Positions 46,808 through 58,694 are shown, counted from the stretch's first letter. The stretch: DNA of 64,000 bases from Talinum fruticosum (GCA_021018815.1 JAITYX010000034.1:3162001-3226000); one strand, 5' to 3'. The notes: generated from the letters alone by a model not told the origin. Program-made: numbers and translations.

Positions 46808-47317
46808 AAAACTTAAGTACAGAGTTGAAAGTTAGAAAAGATTGAGAGAATAAGATTAGAGTTCAGGTCCAACAATCTTCTAAGTCTTATAGAGTGGCTT
46901 CTATTTATAATCAACAAGGCGGATAGCTGTTGTGGTTGATCTTGGATCGGGAAGCTTCACTAGCCGTTGTAGCGGACATTACGAGTCCTTCGAGAAGAGA
47001 ACCGTTGTAAAGGTGAATGTTGTGCATCAGTCCTTGGCTCAAAAGCGGTTCATCCCACTAGTTGTGACTGAAATCTGGGGTGGAAACAACCATTACACTC
47101 AAATTTGGAGTTTACCGAAAATAGAAACAAACAACCCTAACATGATGTTTGAACCAGTCCTTAAAATAGGGCTTTTCCATTTCGTTGTCGTTTAATAATT
47201 AGAAGTTGGTTGCTTTTGTTTTTTAAATTGAGATTTAATCACTTTAATCTTTCTACAAAAACAAATAAAGGTGGTGCTCAAAGTATAAAAAGACTTTGGT
47301 CCAATATTAGTCAAGGA
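46808..47317 (-). repeat. R4 5' LTR, piece 3 of 4
   Basis: Continues the R4 LTR from 45279 to the R6 insertion at 47317, where AAGGA is duplicated. It contains 'gtggcttctatttataatc', the TATA region. Confidence 0.85.
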
Positions 47318-48871
47318 TGAAGGTTTACTCGGGGAGAGGCTAAGTCACCCTAGAATGGGGGTAAATAGGGTGATGATGAAATTTGCTTGAAATTTAAAAT
47401 AGATGTGACTCCAAAGAGAGTGAGTGTCAAAGATGAACTCAGAAAATGAACTAACTCATAATTTAGAGATTATTGAAGAAACAGATTAAACAGAATTCTA
47501 AAGCTGTCCGAGTGCTAGAATGTACTCGGAAAAGTAATAACTCGGAAAGTACGTGGAAACCCTCCCGGGGTAGAAAACCACGGACTGTGCTAATCCAAGC
47601 ACGAAGTCAAATCCACCATTTTGAATCCACAAAATACAGTAGACTGACTCAACCCGAGTTGCTCCCTTAGACAACTCCTTACAAGTTTTTCCTAGACTCG
47701 AAATTCCCTTATCCGATCTAGTACTTCCTAGCTGAGATAACCCTTACAGTTAGGGACAAGCTGAGCTAAGTTAACCTTTACAGCTCAGTCAAGGGACCTT
47801 ACTTAGAGAGTAAGAAGAGAATTTCTAACCGAGTACAAGACTTTACAACTCGGAATATAATGAAATACGGAATTGGAGTTGTAAGTAGAAGATTGAGAGT
47901 GAATACAATGACTTTTGATCAAGTATTTATTTTTACAATTGGTTCAACAATCTTCAAGTCTTGAGATTTGGCTTCTATTTATAGATGACCAAGCAGCTTA
48001 GCCGTTGTGTCTAACTTCCGACTGGAAGTTCCTTTATAACCGTTGTGTAGGATTTTCCGAGTCACTCGGAAAATATCCGTTGAAATGTGAACGTTAGACA
48101 ACGGTTCTTGACTCCCTTGGAAGTGGCTAAAACCACTAGCGGTGTCTTCGAAAGTAAGGTGGAAAGCACCGTTGAGCTTAGTGTTGCAGGTTTCCATTTC
48201 GGAAACAGACAACCCCGACACGAGTGTCCGGGGCTAGGTCGAAGTGGAAAAAGCGTTGTCTGCTGGTGATTTGACGTTTTAAAGTCGGTTACTTTTGTAT
48301 TTCAAAATAGGATAGCCTCGTTTGATTAACCTACAAAAGTAAATCAATTTGGTTCTCAAAGTATAAAATACTTTGGTCCAAGATTAAACACGAGATAATA
48401 ATATAATTAAGATAATTAAGTGACTAATTATCCGGGTCGGAAAAGGAGTGGAATTGTCCGAGTCTAATATTCATGATACTCAAAATTCCATCTGAGTCGG
48501 TCTAAAAGAGAATCAAGTCAGATAAAGAATATCGAGTAGACAGACTTGATCTAGACTAAACATAATTCAAACTAAAATACCAGAGTTAGAGCGCGAAAAG
48601 ATAGTGTTTGAATCATGCGATATATCCGAGTGTTGAGTGACTAAGAACTAAGTGAAACATGGTGAGTGCGAGATATGCTTTACGAGTCACACGAGTCATG
48701 CATAAATGCATGAGATAATTTCTACAACACTTAGGGAAAATACCATATCACTCAGAAAAGTTTCTAAGGCACAGGAAATGACTTGGAATTAAAACTTTAT
48801 AAGTGAGAATGTCTTATACCTAATTCCCTTGATAGAACTCGGAAAGGTGAGATCTAAAGTCCGAGTCTTCA
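47318..48871 (-). repeat. R6 3' LTR
   Basis: 1554 bp, TGAAGGTTTACTCGGGG to GAGTCTTCA, extended form. TATA box (sense CTATAAATAG) at 47975-47984. Confidence 0.9.
47975..47984 (-). promoter_or_regulatory. TATA box in R6 3' LTR
   Basis: Sense strand CTATAAATAGAAGCC; U3 upstream carries several AACGG motifs. Confidence 0.65.
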
Positions 48872-48887
48872 ATCTCCCCTTTTTATG
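48872..48887 (-). other. R6 polypurine tract
   Basis: Sense strand AAAAAGGGGAGAT directly before the 3' LTR. Confidence 0.8.
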
Positions 48888-49321
48888 AAAGGCATTCCAT
48901 ACTTAGACAGAAACTTTGTTAGTGATATAAGTCTATTTTTGCATACTTGTGCGAGAAAATAAGAGCATACTCGAAGCATCATAACATGAAGCAACAAAAT
49001 AGATACTCAAGCAATTATCAATGAAAAGCATTTATTTTAATGAAGGTGCTAAGTAAGAGAACATATAATATGGAAACTCGTAAATGCTTGCATTTATCAT
49101 TATACTCGAGAGAATTGGAACAAAATGCATAATTTCATTGACTTGAAAGAAAACTATGTACGAGTGAGAGAGAGAGACTCCCCTAGACAAGAGAACAAAT
49201 TTTCTAACTATTCTCCCCTTGCCTTTCAACAAAAACAAAAAAATGGGAAGAATACAAGAAGTACAAGTTTGATGTCCGGACAAAACAATAAAAAGAAAAA
49301 AACAAAACGTAAAAGATGAAA

Positions 49322-50945
49322 TTAAGAAGGGGATGGGTTTGTCCGAGTGGAAGAAGAAGGACTACCGGTGCGCCGGCGCTGATAGGATCTTGACAATGTG
49401 CTTGAGCGCGGTGGAGGGAGGACAGGGATCTCTGGCAAAGGATAGTTCCGAGCGGCTGACCCGTAACGAGGGGATCCAGAGGTTCTTCCTCTTGGAACTC
49501 GTCAGCTGGAGGGTCCGCTCGGTCCGACCCGCTACAGATTGTCCTTGAGCAGCGAAGGTCTTCGACCCACTCGGACTCGCTGTCCGAGCTGATCACTTCC
49601 GGTTGAGCTTTAGGAGTACTGGGACCCTTAGTCTGTTGCTCCTTGTTCTTCCTTTTGTTCCTCCCCTTGGCCGAAGGAGCTGCCTCGCCCGCGAGCTCCT
49701 TGGCTTCGCTTCTTCTCGATCTTCTTCTTCATCCTCGCCTCTATCCGAGGAGGTCTTGGCCGGGCTCGAGGACTCTTCGGATGTGTCCGAGTCGCCTTGG
49801 TCCTGAGCTGCCTTGGACCATCTCTCTCGGAGAAGCTCTATCGGCTCTCTCTATTCCTTCACCGGAGCCTTCATCTCAATGAGCGAGTTCTGCTTGCTCT
49901 CGGATTTGAGACTGGGCAATTTTCCGGTTTATGGTCATAGATTGAAAGACAGTCTTAAATGACCGGAGTATGTCCTTGAATTCCAAGGACACAGAGCTGA
50001 TTTTGTCCATGAAGGCGGAGGACAAAATGGAAGTGAGAGATTTAGAAGCACTTGAGGTGGAAGCCCCACCAGGTGGGGCAGGAAGAGAAAGGGGGCATCT
50101 TTCCGAGTCCGAGGCGAAGAAGATGGCCTCAGCTCGAGCTGTGTACTCGGATACCAGGTTGGGTCTCCTGATATCCATACCCCTGAAGTTCCTTTTACCG
50201 ACAACAACGGCAACCTCGAAACAAGTGTTTGGGTCCGAGGGAAGAGGAACTTTGAATTGTTTGAACACAAGGGTGAGAAGAGCACCAAAGGGAAGAGGGG
50301 TGTTCTTCTTGTTTTGGAGTTGAGCTGGCACAACTGCCATTTGCTCGAATTATAGAGGGAAAGAGGTCTACTTCGTAGCCCTCAAGAATGTCAAACAGAG
50401 CTTTGAGGTGCTTGGAGTTGGGATTCTCCTTGCTAGAGTGCTTGAGAGAAGAAGGTTCTCATCAGCAAGAAACACAGAAGACATGCTTCGACCTCAGCTG
50501 AGTCACGGAAAAATTTTACGTGACCCGGGGAACTCTTTGGCATACTTTTCAAAGAATTCGTCAGCGACCTCAGTGTAAGGAATGGGATTGCTGTTCAAGA
50601 AGAGAGAAGAGACCTTGAACAGACGATGGAGAAGGGAAGTGTTTATACGAACTGTTATGTTCTGCACTCTGGAGGTTAGAACACCTTCGGAGCTGGTGAG
50701 ATGAGTGTAAACTCGGATACGAGTTCAGGGTAGATGAACTCGCTGCAACAAAGAAAATTATAAACCCCGGTTGATTGGATGTGAGGCAACCACGAAATTT
50801 TGGTGGTTGGAAAGAACTTATCATCCAGCATGCAAGATGCTTCGGGTGACAATGGGTTTAGAATTTGAGGGCCTTCTTGGCTTTTGGTTCGGGGTTTCTT
50901 TGTGGCAAAGCCAAGAAAGTCGGGGTGAGAACCTCTTTTTGTCAT
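49322..50945 (-). pseudogene. R6 ORF3: best-preserved copy of the extra frame
   Basis: The start at 50945 reads MTKRGSHPDFLGFATKKPRT; the frame stays open through 'LDDKFFPTTKISWLPHIQST' and 'EFIYPELVSEF', where one base is lost. The next frame gives 'YTHLTSSEGVLTSRVQNITV' and 'EVADEFFEKYAKEFPGSRK'. After further shifts, 49876-50340 (154 codons) is open with 'TPLPFGALLTLVFKQFKVPL', 'VVVGKRNFRGMDIRRPN' and a helical stretch 'FKDILRSFKTVFQSMTINRK'. A stop at 49322 gives an ancestral protein of about 540 codons. The PFGALLT block and the ELV-EF-Y block match the plant PF20167-type family as I remember it. Function unknown; possibly the env-like frame of Sireviruses. Confidence 0.65.
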
Positions 50946-51193
50946 CTTTGAGAGAAAAGAGAGAGTAGGAAGGCTTGAGAAAGATGAGGAAAGAAGAACT
51001 CGAAGAGAGTAAGAGAGAAAAAGTAAAAGACTAGAAGAAAGAGTTGAGAGCAACCGAGCTTACTTGAGATGATTTTTACGAAGCTTGAAATAACCGTAAA
51101 TCGCCGTAGACGCAGAGAGCTTGTGCGCGAAGTTTGGATTTCAAGAGAGAGAGTAAGTGAAAAGTAAAGTAACGAAATGAAGGAGAATAGTCG

Positions 51194-51203
51194 CTATTTA
51201 TAA
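51194..51203 (-). promoter_or_regulatory. TATA box upstream of R6 ORF3 (internal promoter)
   Basis: Sense strand TTATAAATAG, 249 bp before the ORF3 start. A CT-rich leader lies between. Upstream, 'cccaacggcta' at 51309-51319 on the + strand is an exact mitosis-specific activator match; 'ctcaacggtta' near 51280-51290 differs at one position. Confidence 0.55.
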
Positions 51204-51598
51204 GAAAATAATCGTCCTTCGCATTCGTGTCGACTCGGCTCTTTCATCAGTCACCTCGGACCGGTGTGACGGTTCTCTCCTCAACGGTTAGAATTCCAGC
51301 GGTTGTCTCCCAACGGCTAGTTGTTTTATCACGACACGCGAGAGAGAGAAAAGATTTTGAAAATAAATTCTGAAATTCTCCACTTATCTAGAGATGATTT
51401 CAAAGAATTGATGTCCATTTTTCTCAACGTCCGAGTCCGACTCAGCTCGGTTCTGAGTGACTTAGAAACTAAAAACAAATAATAACTATCGGCTCAGTAT
51501 CCCTAAGTCAACCGAACCGATGGTTACTAATGAATTGTAAATACATAACACATAATCATGCAAAGAAGTTTTCACATAGAAAGCACATAATTATGCAT

Positions 51599-53960
51599 TT
51601 AGCATACCAAGCTCATTCCTAATGAAGCAAAACTAATCCTCACTAAGTGGTTTAGTAAAGATATCAGCTAATTGAAGATTAGTAGGAATGAAATTGAGTT
51701 CAATATCACCTTTCTCAAAATGGTCTCTTAAGAAATGATACCCGACCTCAATATGCTTTGTCTTTAAGTGCTGAATTGGATTTTTGGTGATGCTGATTGC
51801 ACTCGATTGTCACACTTGATTGGAACCGATTTGAAAGAAAGTCCAAGATCTCTCAAGTGTTGCTTTATCCATAAGATCCGAGCGTGGTCCAGCTGCAATA
51901 TACTCAGCCTCGGCAGCTTGATAGAGCCACCGAGTTTTGCTTCTTTGAGTGCCAAGATGTTAAGGATTGACCTGAAATTGGCAAGCTCCTGAAGTGCTCT
52001 TTCTATCAACTTTTTATCCAGCATAATCAGCATCCGAGTATCCAGTGAGAGTCGGATCTAAGTCTCTTGAGTACCACGGACCTAAATTCCGAGTCCCTGC
52101 AAGATATCTAAATATTCTCTTCACCGTAGTGAGATGTCATTCTTTTGGATTAGCTTGAAATCTTGCATATAGACAGACACTAAACATTATGTCTGGTCTA
52201 CTCAAAGTAAGATATAGTAAAGATCCAATCATACCTCGATAGATTTTTTGATCTATTGCTTTACCTTTCTCATCCGAGTCAAGTTTTATCGTCGTTGCTC
52301 ATAGGTGTAGCTGCGTGCTTTACATCTTGGAGATTATATTTTTCAGCAGCTCCTTGGTGTACTTTGATTGATGGACATAGATTCCATCTTTATCTTGCTT
52401 GATCCCACTGTTGATATGAGATAATATGTTTTCTAGTGGATGACCGAAGCATACTTGAATGCTCTACCTGTTCTTTGATTCACCAGATCTGTAGGCTGAA
52501 CTCGCTTGATCTTCGAAGCTTGTTCCGAGTGATCTTGTTCATTAGATTGTTCTTCAGACATTCCGAGCAGCCTCTTGAGTTGTCTCATTCTGAGTCACTT
52601 CGTTCCGAGTGACTTCATTCCGAGATGGTTGGGTTTGACTCCTGATAGGCTCACTTTTGTCAAGGTCATCATCTCTGCTGAGCTTCGGATCCGAGAATGA
52701 TGATTCACTTGGCTTTTCCTGTCCAAGCTCATCAAACACAACGTGGATACTTTCTTCCACTTTGTTAGTTCTCTTATCAAAGATGCGATAAGCTTTACTA
52801 TGAAATGAATAACCCTGAAAAATACCTTCATCTCGACCGAGCATCAAACTTGGTCGGTGATCCTTACCATTGTTATGAACAAAGCATTTGCATCCAAAAG
52901 GTTTAAAATAGGATATATTGGGTTTCTTCCCTTTATAGAGCTCGTAAGGTGTTTTCTTCAAGATGGGTCCGATGAGGCATCTGTTCAACGTGTAGTTGGG
53001 CTGTGTTGATCGCCTCGGCCTAGAAATAGTAGGGTAGATTGTGCTCAATCATCATTGTCCTAGCTATTTCTTCAAGAGTTCTGTTCTTTCTCTCCACTAC
53101 TCCATTCTGTTGAGGAGTTCTTGGTGATGAGAAGTTCTGAGAGATACCATTCTTGTCGCAAAACTCGAGAATTCCGAGTAGTCGAACTCCCTTCCATAGT
53201 CGGTTCGAATTCTCTGGATCCGAGTCCGAGACTCAACTTGGATTTTTCTGCAGAGCTTGCTAAACTCCTTGAATGCTTCATTTTTGTGCTTGAGAAAACA
53301 CACCCAGGTAAATCGTGAGTAATCATCAACAATAACAAGTACATATGATTTACCTCCAAGGCTCAAAACAGGGATTTAACCACATAAGTCCATATGTAGC
53401 AGTTCAAGCACCTGAGTAAACTGTCTTCATTTTTGTACTCTTGTGCAAGCTTCACAAACTTTGTCTTTCTTGAAAGCACAGTTAGGTAAACCTCTAACTA
53501 AACCATGAGATGTCAATTTCCTAATAGTATGCATGCTAACATGGCCTAATCTACGATGCCACTTCCATAAGTCATCATGAAGTGATGCTTTTAAACAAGA
53601 TAGATTTTGACTAGGGTCGAGAGAGGAATAATGTAAGTGTTACCTGATCTCTTACCCGAGAGTTTGATCTCCTTGGTAGTGTCATCGAAATGTAACATTT
53701 GGTTTCGAGTGAATCTTACCTCTTGACCTTTATCACATAATTGAGAGATGCTTGAGCAGATTGTACTTTAATCCTTTGACAAGGTAAACTGGGCTGACCA
53801 GATTGCTTCCCTTTCCAATCTTGCCTATCCCAATTATCTTGCCTTTGCTGTCATCTCCAAATGTGACTTTTCCTCCTTTGTACTCTTCTAACTCAAAAAA
53901 GAGTCCCGAGTCTCCTAACATATGGTATGAGCATCCACTGTCAAGGTACCGGTGTCCTTT
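51599..53960 (-). pseudogene. R6 pol lacking the RT catalytic core
   Basis: The protease active site is intact (LDSGCS, near 53945), with an open stretch 53733-53921 following ('GKIIGIGKIGKGSNLV'). GAG-pre-integrase lies near 53450-53600. Integrase 'VIVDDYSRFTWVCFLKHKNE' (53097-53366) is the best copy, and its C-terminal part is open at 52554-53048 ('TPYELYKGKKPNISYFKPFG'). At about 52403 the sequence jumps from the end of the RT region straight to the integrase-RT linker: the '[11 protein letters not shown]', 'YGLKQAPGAWYE' and YVDD blocks present in R2, R3 and R5 are absent. RNase H remnants run to a stop at 51599. Confidence 0.9.
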
Positions 53961-54679
53961 TGATCTTTTCGAGTAACCTGCAAAACAGAGACAAACTAAC
54001 CCTTCTCACTTACTCTAACGAACCCAGTAACACTCTTTACTTGTGGTCCTTTCTCGAGGAAGAAGGTTTTTCGGAACCCGATTTGAATGACTTTGGGTTT
54101 AGTCCGATTCCGAGTCTTCCGTTTAGAAAACTGAGTCCGTGTCTCTTTCTTTTGAAAGGTTTTTCTTTTTAAAAATGATGGAGATGGTTTTCTCCTATAA
54201 ACTGGTCCGGGCTCAATCCGTCTTTCATTCTTATGAGTGGGACCGTGGTCGGCTTTCCCGAACTTTATAGTTCGGAATCCTTTTGAAAAGTTTTGAGTAG
54301 GAATTGGATTCCTCCTCTTTGTTAAAACCAAGACCTTCCTTTCTAAAGGAGACACATTGAGATCCCAAGAGCATGTCAAGGTTTTTCTTACCTTGAGTAA
54401 ACTTTAAAACAAGATCTTGAGACTCGATTGAGCTTTTGCTTTAGTCTGCTCATTTTCTTTTCCGAGTAACTCGGACTCGGTCTCATTTATTTGAGCACTA
54501 GTCTTGAGTTCTCCGAGTATGAGTTTCAGCTTTTCCAACTCATTTTTTAAAGAGATGCTCTCGGAGGAAATTGACTCAAGTTGTTCTTTAAAGTGAGAAG
54601 AATCGAATTGGACTTTTCTTCCAAAGTGAAAATATACTTAGCTAAATCAGCTTTGGAGAATTTGAGAAAGTACTTAATT

Positions 54680-55804
54680 ACCTCTTGAGGATTAGCTTCC
54701 TCATTATCTGATTGATCCGAGTCCGACTATGTTTCGCTTCGAGTCGAAAGTGCCATCGGACACTTTGAGTCATCCGAGTCCTCGTTATCTTCGATGAGTC
54801 CTCGTCACTCCATGTGGCCATCATAGCCTTTTTCTTCCTTCGTACCTTTTTCTCTTGGGACAGTCCTTGATTATGTGTTCCTTGCTGCCACATTCAAAAC
54901 ATCAAGAGTTCTTAGTCAAAGATAACTTTGAAGGAGAAGAGTATTTACCTTTTCTATCCTTCTTGTCTTTCTTATAGAACTCCTCTTTTGGCTTCTTGTC
55001 CCGTCTCTTGTGCTTCATCGTTCTCTTGAAGCCTATAGCAATGAGTGCCATGGGATCTTCTTCGAGTCAAAGGAACTCGGATCCGCTTCTCTCGGTTTCC
55101 GAGGCTTTCAGCGCAATGTTCTTTTTGGTGCCGACCTCTGCATCCTCCTCCTCTAGGTGGATCTCATGGGTGAGAAGCTTCCCAATGAGTTCATTTGGCT
55201 TCGGTAGAGATAAGTTCCGAGCCTCTTCGATAGCTGTCATCTTGGGACCCCATCTTTTCTTGGGTAGGCTTCGAGTATTTTTCCGCACATTTCTTCGTGG
55301 GAGATCTTTTTACCCGGAGATTTGAGATTATTGGTAATCTCTGTAAATCGAATGAACATCCGAGTGATGTTTTCTTCGGCTCCATCTTAAACAGCTCATA
55401 TTTATGAAGATATTTGCTTATCTTCGCTTGTCCGACCCGGCTTGTACCTTCTTAAGTGTTGACCGAGTGTGTCCCACACTTCTTTAGGCTGTGTCACGAG
55501 CGGACACTCGGTTGTATTCTTCCGAGCTGATGGCGCACATCAGAATGTTCATTGCCTTGAAGTTCTTTCCGAACTTCTCTGCTTTCTCGATGATGTACTC
55601 GCCTTGATCTTGGGCACGAGTCTTGTTTCTACTATCTTCATGGGAAGGTAGTTTCCTTCTTGTATGATGTTCCGGACATCTTCATCATGATCCAGGAGGA
55701 AACATTCCATGAGTTTCTTCCAAGTGCACAAAATTGGATCCTTTGAACTTTGGTGGTCTGCTGGAAGATCTTCCTTCATCGAACTCTCCATTGTTATGAT
55801 CCAT
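54680..55804 (-). pseudogene. R6 gag, broken
   Basis: The start at 55804 reads MDHNNGEFDEGRSSSRPPKF, then shifts one base at TTTTGTGCAC as in R5. An alternative start at 55791 opens the downstream frame: 55549-55791 runs 'MESSMKEDLPADHQSSKD' into 'WKKLMECFLLDHDEDV'. The zinc knuckle near 54885-54930 is complete (CFECGSKEHIIKDC) and is followed by 'KKKAMMATWSDED'. The middle is shifted several times. Confidence 0.85.
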
Positions 55805-55850
55805 TTGATCTTTAAACCTTTGGATGGTTAGATCCTTTCCGAAAGGCTAG

Positions 55851-55862
55851 GTTGTGATACCA
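55851..55862 (-). other. R6 primer-binding site, variant
   Basis: The sense strand reads TGGTATCACAAC; the first eight bases match initiator tRNA-Met and the next part departs (CAGAGC to CACAAC). Adjacent to the LTR at 55865. Confidence 0.7.
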
Positions 55863-55864
55863 AT

Positions 55865-57412
55865 TGAAGGTTTGCTCGGGGAGAGGCTAAGTCACCCTAG
55901 AGGGGGTGAATAGGGTGATGATGAAATTTGCTTGAAATTTAAAATAGATGTGACTCTAAAGAGAGTGAGTGTCAAAGATGAACTCGGAAAATGAACTAAC
56001 TCGGAATTCAGAGATGATTGAAGAAACAGATTAAATAGAATTCTAAAACTGTCCGAGTCTAGAATGTAGTCGGAAAAGTAATAACTCGGAAGGTACGTGG
56101 AAACCCTCCCGGGGCAGAAAACCACGGACCGTGCTAATCCAAGCACGAAGTCAAATCAACTATTTTGAATCCACAAAATACAGTAGACCGACTCAACCCG
56201 AGTTGCTCCCTTAGACAACTCCTTACAAGTTTTTCCTAGACTCGAAATTCCCTTATATGATCTAGTACTTCCTAGCTGAGATAACCCTTACAGCTAGGGA
56301 CAAGCTGAGCTGAGTTAACCTTCATGACTCAGTCAAAGGACCTTACTTAGAGAGTAAAAGAGAGTTTGTAATTGAGTACAAGACCTTACAACTCGGAATA
56401 TAATGAAATACAGAATTGGAGTTGTAAGTAGAAGATTGAGAGTGAATACAATGACTTTTGATCAAGTATGTATTTTTACAATTGGTTCAGCAATCTTCAA
56501 GTCTTGAGATTTGGCTTCTATTTATAGATGACCAAGCGACTTAGCCGTTGTGTCCAACTTCGACTGGAAGTTCCTTTATGACCATTGTATAGGATTTTCT
56601 AAGTCACTCGGAAAATATCCGTTGAAATGTGAACGTTAGACAACGGCTCTTGACTCCCTTGGAAGTGCCTAAAACCACTAGCGGTGTCTTCAAAAGTAAG
56701 GTGGAAACCACCGTTGAGCTTAGTGTTGCAGATTTCCATTTCTAGAAACACACAACCACGACACGATATCCGGGGCTAGGTCGGAAGTGGAAAAAGCCTT
56801 GTCTCTTGGTGATTTGACGTTTTGAAGCCGGTTAGTTTTATATTTCAAAATAGGATGGCCTCGTTTAAATAACCTACAAAAGTAAATCAATTTGGTTCTC
56901 AAAATATAAAATACTTTGGTCCAAGATTAGACATAGATAATAATATAATTAAGATAATTAAGTGACTAATTATCTAGGTCGGAAAAGGAGTGGAATTGTC
57001 GAGTCTAATATTCATGATACTAAAATTCCATCCGAGTCAATCTAAAGGAGAATCAAGTCGGATAAAGAATATCACAATGAAATGAGACTTGATCTAGACT
57101 AAACACAATTCAAACTAAAATACCGGAGTTAGAGCACGAAAAGATAGTGTTTGAATCATGCGATATATCCGAGTGTTGAGTGACTCGAACCGAGTGAAAC
57201 AGGTGAGTGCGAGATATGCTTTCCGAGTCACACGAGTCGTGCATAAATGCATGAGATAATTTCTACAACATTTAGGGAAAATACCATATTACTCGGAAAA
57301 GTTTCTAAGGCACGAGGAATGACTTGGAATCAAAACTTTATAAGTGAGAAAGTCTTATACCCGATTCCCTTGATAGAACTCAGAAAGGTGACATGTAAAG
57401 TCCGAGTCTTCA
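55865..57412 (-). repeat. R6 5' LTR
   Basis: 1548 bp, TGAAGGTTTGCTCGGGG to GAGTCTTCA, extended form, followed by duplication AAGGA. Very similar to 47318-48871. Confidence 0.9.
56518..56527 (-). promoter_or_regulatory. TATA box in R6 5' LTR
   Basis: Sense strand CTATAAATAGAAGCC, same as in the R6 3' LTR; promoter of the genomic RNA. Confidence 0.65.
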
Positions 57413-57876
57413 AAGGATAAAAAATTAATTCAAATAAATAAGCAATTAATTATCCTTAACTTGAATAAATGGAATTTGTGAGTCTAATATTCAATATGTT
57501 CTAATTTCATTTTGTGTCTATTTTTATGAGAATGAAGAGTTAAATATGTATAGACACAATGCATCGATTTTCCAAATAAATAATTTCAGTTAACATAAAG
57601 ATTTGGCTTAGAAATTGGATTAATGCAGTAGTTCCATTTCCATTTTTTCAATAAGACAGAGCTCAAAATAAGTTATGCATGTGAAATTATTTAGGCAAGA
57701 AGAATGTATAAGTTGTATCCGAGTGGGTTAAAAACCCAAAGATAAGTGTTTCACTTAATAATTGATTTTTGAGTAGGTCACACATAATTGAAAACTCTAA
57801 GGATGAGCTTCTAAAGATGTGTGAATGACTTAAACTCAAAAGTATAAAGAGAGATAGAGTAATACCTCGGTTTTCA
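57413..57876 (-). repeat. R4 5' LTR, piece 4 of 4
   Basis: Resumes with 'taaaaaattaattcaaat', homologous to 'aaaaaaattaattcatca' at 21735, and runs to the outer end 'cctcggttttca'. This is the right edge of the whole nest. Confidence 0.85.
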
Positions 57877-58380
57877 AGTACCAACTATATTAAATCATAA
57901 TTATATAACAAATTTTAGATTGTAGCATATGGGATAAAAAATCCTAAATATATAACAAATTCTAGATTGTAGTATATAACAAATTCTAGATAATTCGTCT
58001 TTTGAAAAAAATTAATTTTTGAAAAAGAAATATTATAAAAAAATAGATAAATTAGTGTTAAAAAATCAATTAGGAAAATCAGAAAAATAAATCTTATAAG
58101 AATAGATAAATTCATCTTCTGAAACAAAAAATAAATCATTTAAAACAATCTTATAAAAAAATTAGGTATATTGGTGTTGCAGATAACAAAAAGAAATAAA
58201 TTTAAAAATAAAAAAATAGTTAAATGTTATAAAAAAATAGATGGTGTTACAAAAAAAATTAATTACAAAAATAAATTAACTGGTGTTACCTAAAATCAAA
58301 AATAATTCTTATAAAGAAAATAGATAAATTGGTGTAAAAAATCAAAAATTAATTAAAAAATTAGATAAATATGTAGTTTT
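57877..58380. repeat. AT-rich degenerate tandem repeats
   Basis: 'tataacaaattctagattgt' type units at 57900-57990 are followed by five or so degenerate ~60-80 bp units around 'cttataaaaaaatagataaa' plus 'ttggtgtta' up to 58370. No coding signal. Confidence 0.65.
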
Positions 58381-58549
58381 TCTCTAGCCTTTGCTTTTAT
58401 TTATTGTTAATCAAATATGTATTTCGTAAAATGCACACATATTTAATCATACTTAATCAAATATTTTATAAATCAATAACAAATAATGTGAATGCTATTC
58501 GACACGACATATTTAGTAAGTACATAATAAAATTAATGAAGGGCATTTA
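58381..58549. other. AT-rich spacer
   Basis: I see no gene or repeat here. The last three bases TTA (58547-58549) may be the target duplication of the Tourist-like sequence that follows. Confidence 0.5.
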
Positions 58550-58694
58550 GGACATGTTCAAACTTACATAAAAACCATCATCTATTTCCGTTTTCTATTC
58601 GTTTATGTTCGTTTATGTTCTTTTCTATTCTTTTATGTTCGTTTATGTTCATTTTTGTTCTTTTATATTCATTTATGTTTTAGGTTAACTTAAA

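Larger units (their letters stand above)
47318..57412 (-). mobile_element. R6: Ty1/copia element with deleted RT core
   Basis: LTRs 47318-48871 and 55865-57412 are flanked by the perfect duplication AAGGA (47313-47317 and 57413-57417). By eye its two LTRs are more alike than those of R2, differing largely by transitions, so it is probably the youngest full insertion. Protease active site and zinc knuckle are intact, but about 760 bp of pol with the RT catalytic core are missing. Length 10,095 bp. Confidence 0.92.
22193..57876 (-). mobile_element. R4: oldest Ty1/copia copy, carrier of the nest
   Basis: R4 survives as pol fragment 22203-22913, gag remnant 33227-34028, PBS 34069-34086 and one 5' LTR in four pieces: 34087-34492, 45206-45279, 46808-47317 and 57413-57876. 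After removing S1, S3, R6 and their target duplications, the pieces add up to 1439 bp, the normal short-form LTR length. R5 interrupts its pol-gag linker. The outer LTR end is at 57876, ending 'cctcggttttca'. Its 3' half and other LTR are lost or lie outside. Confidence 0.85.
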
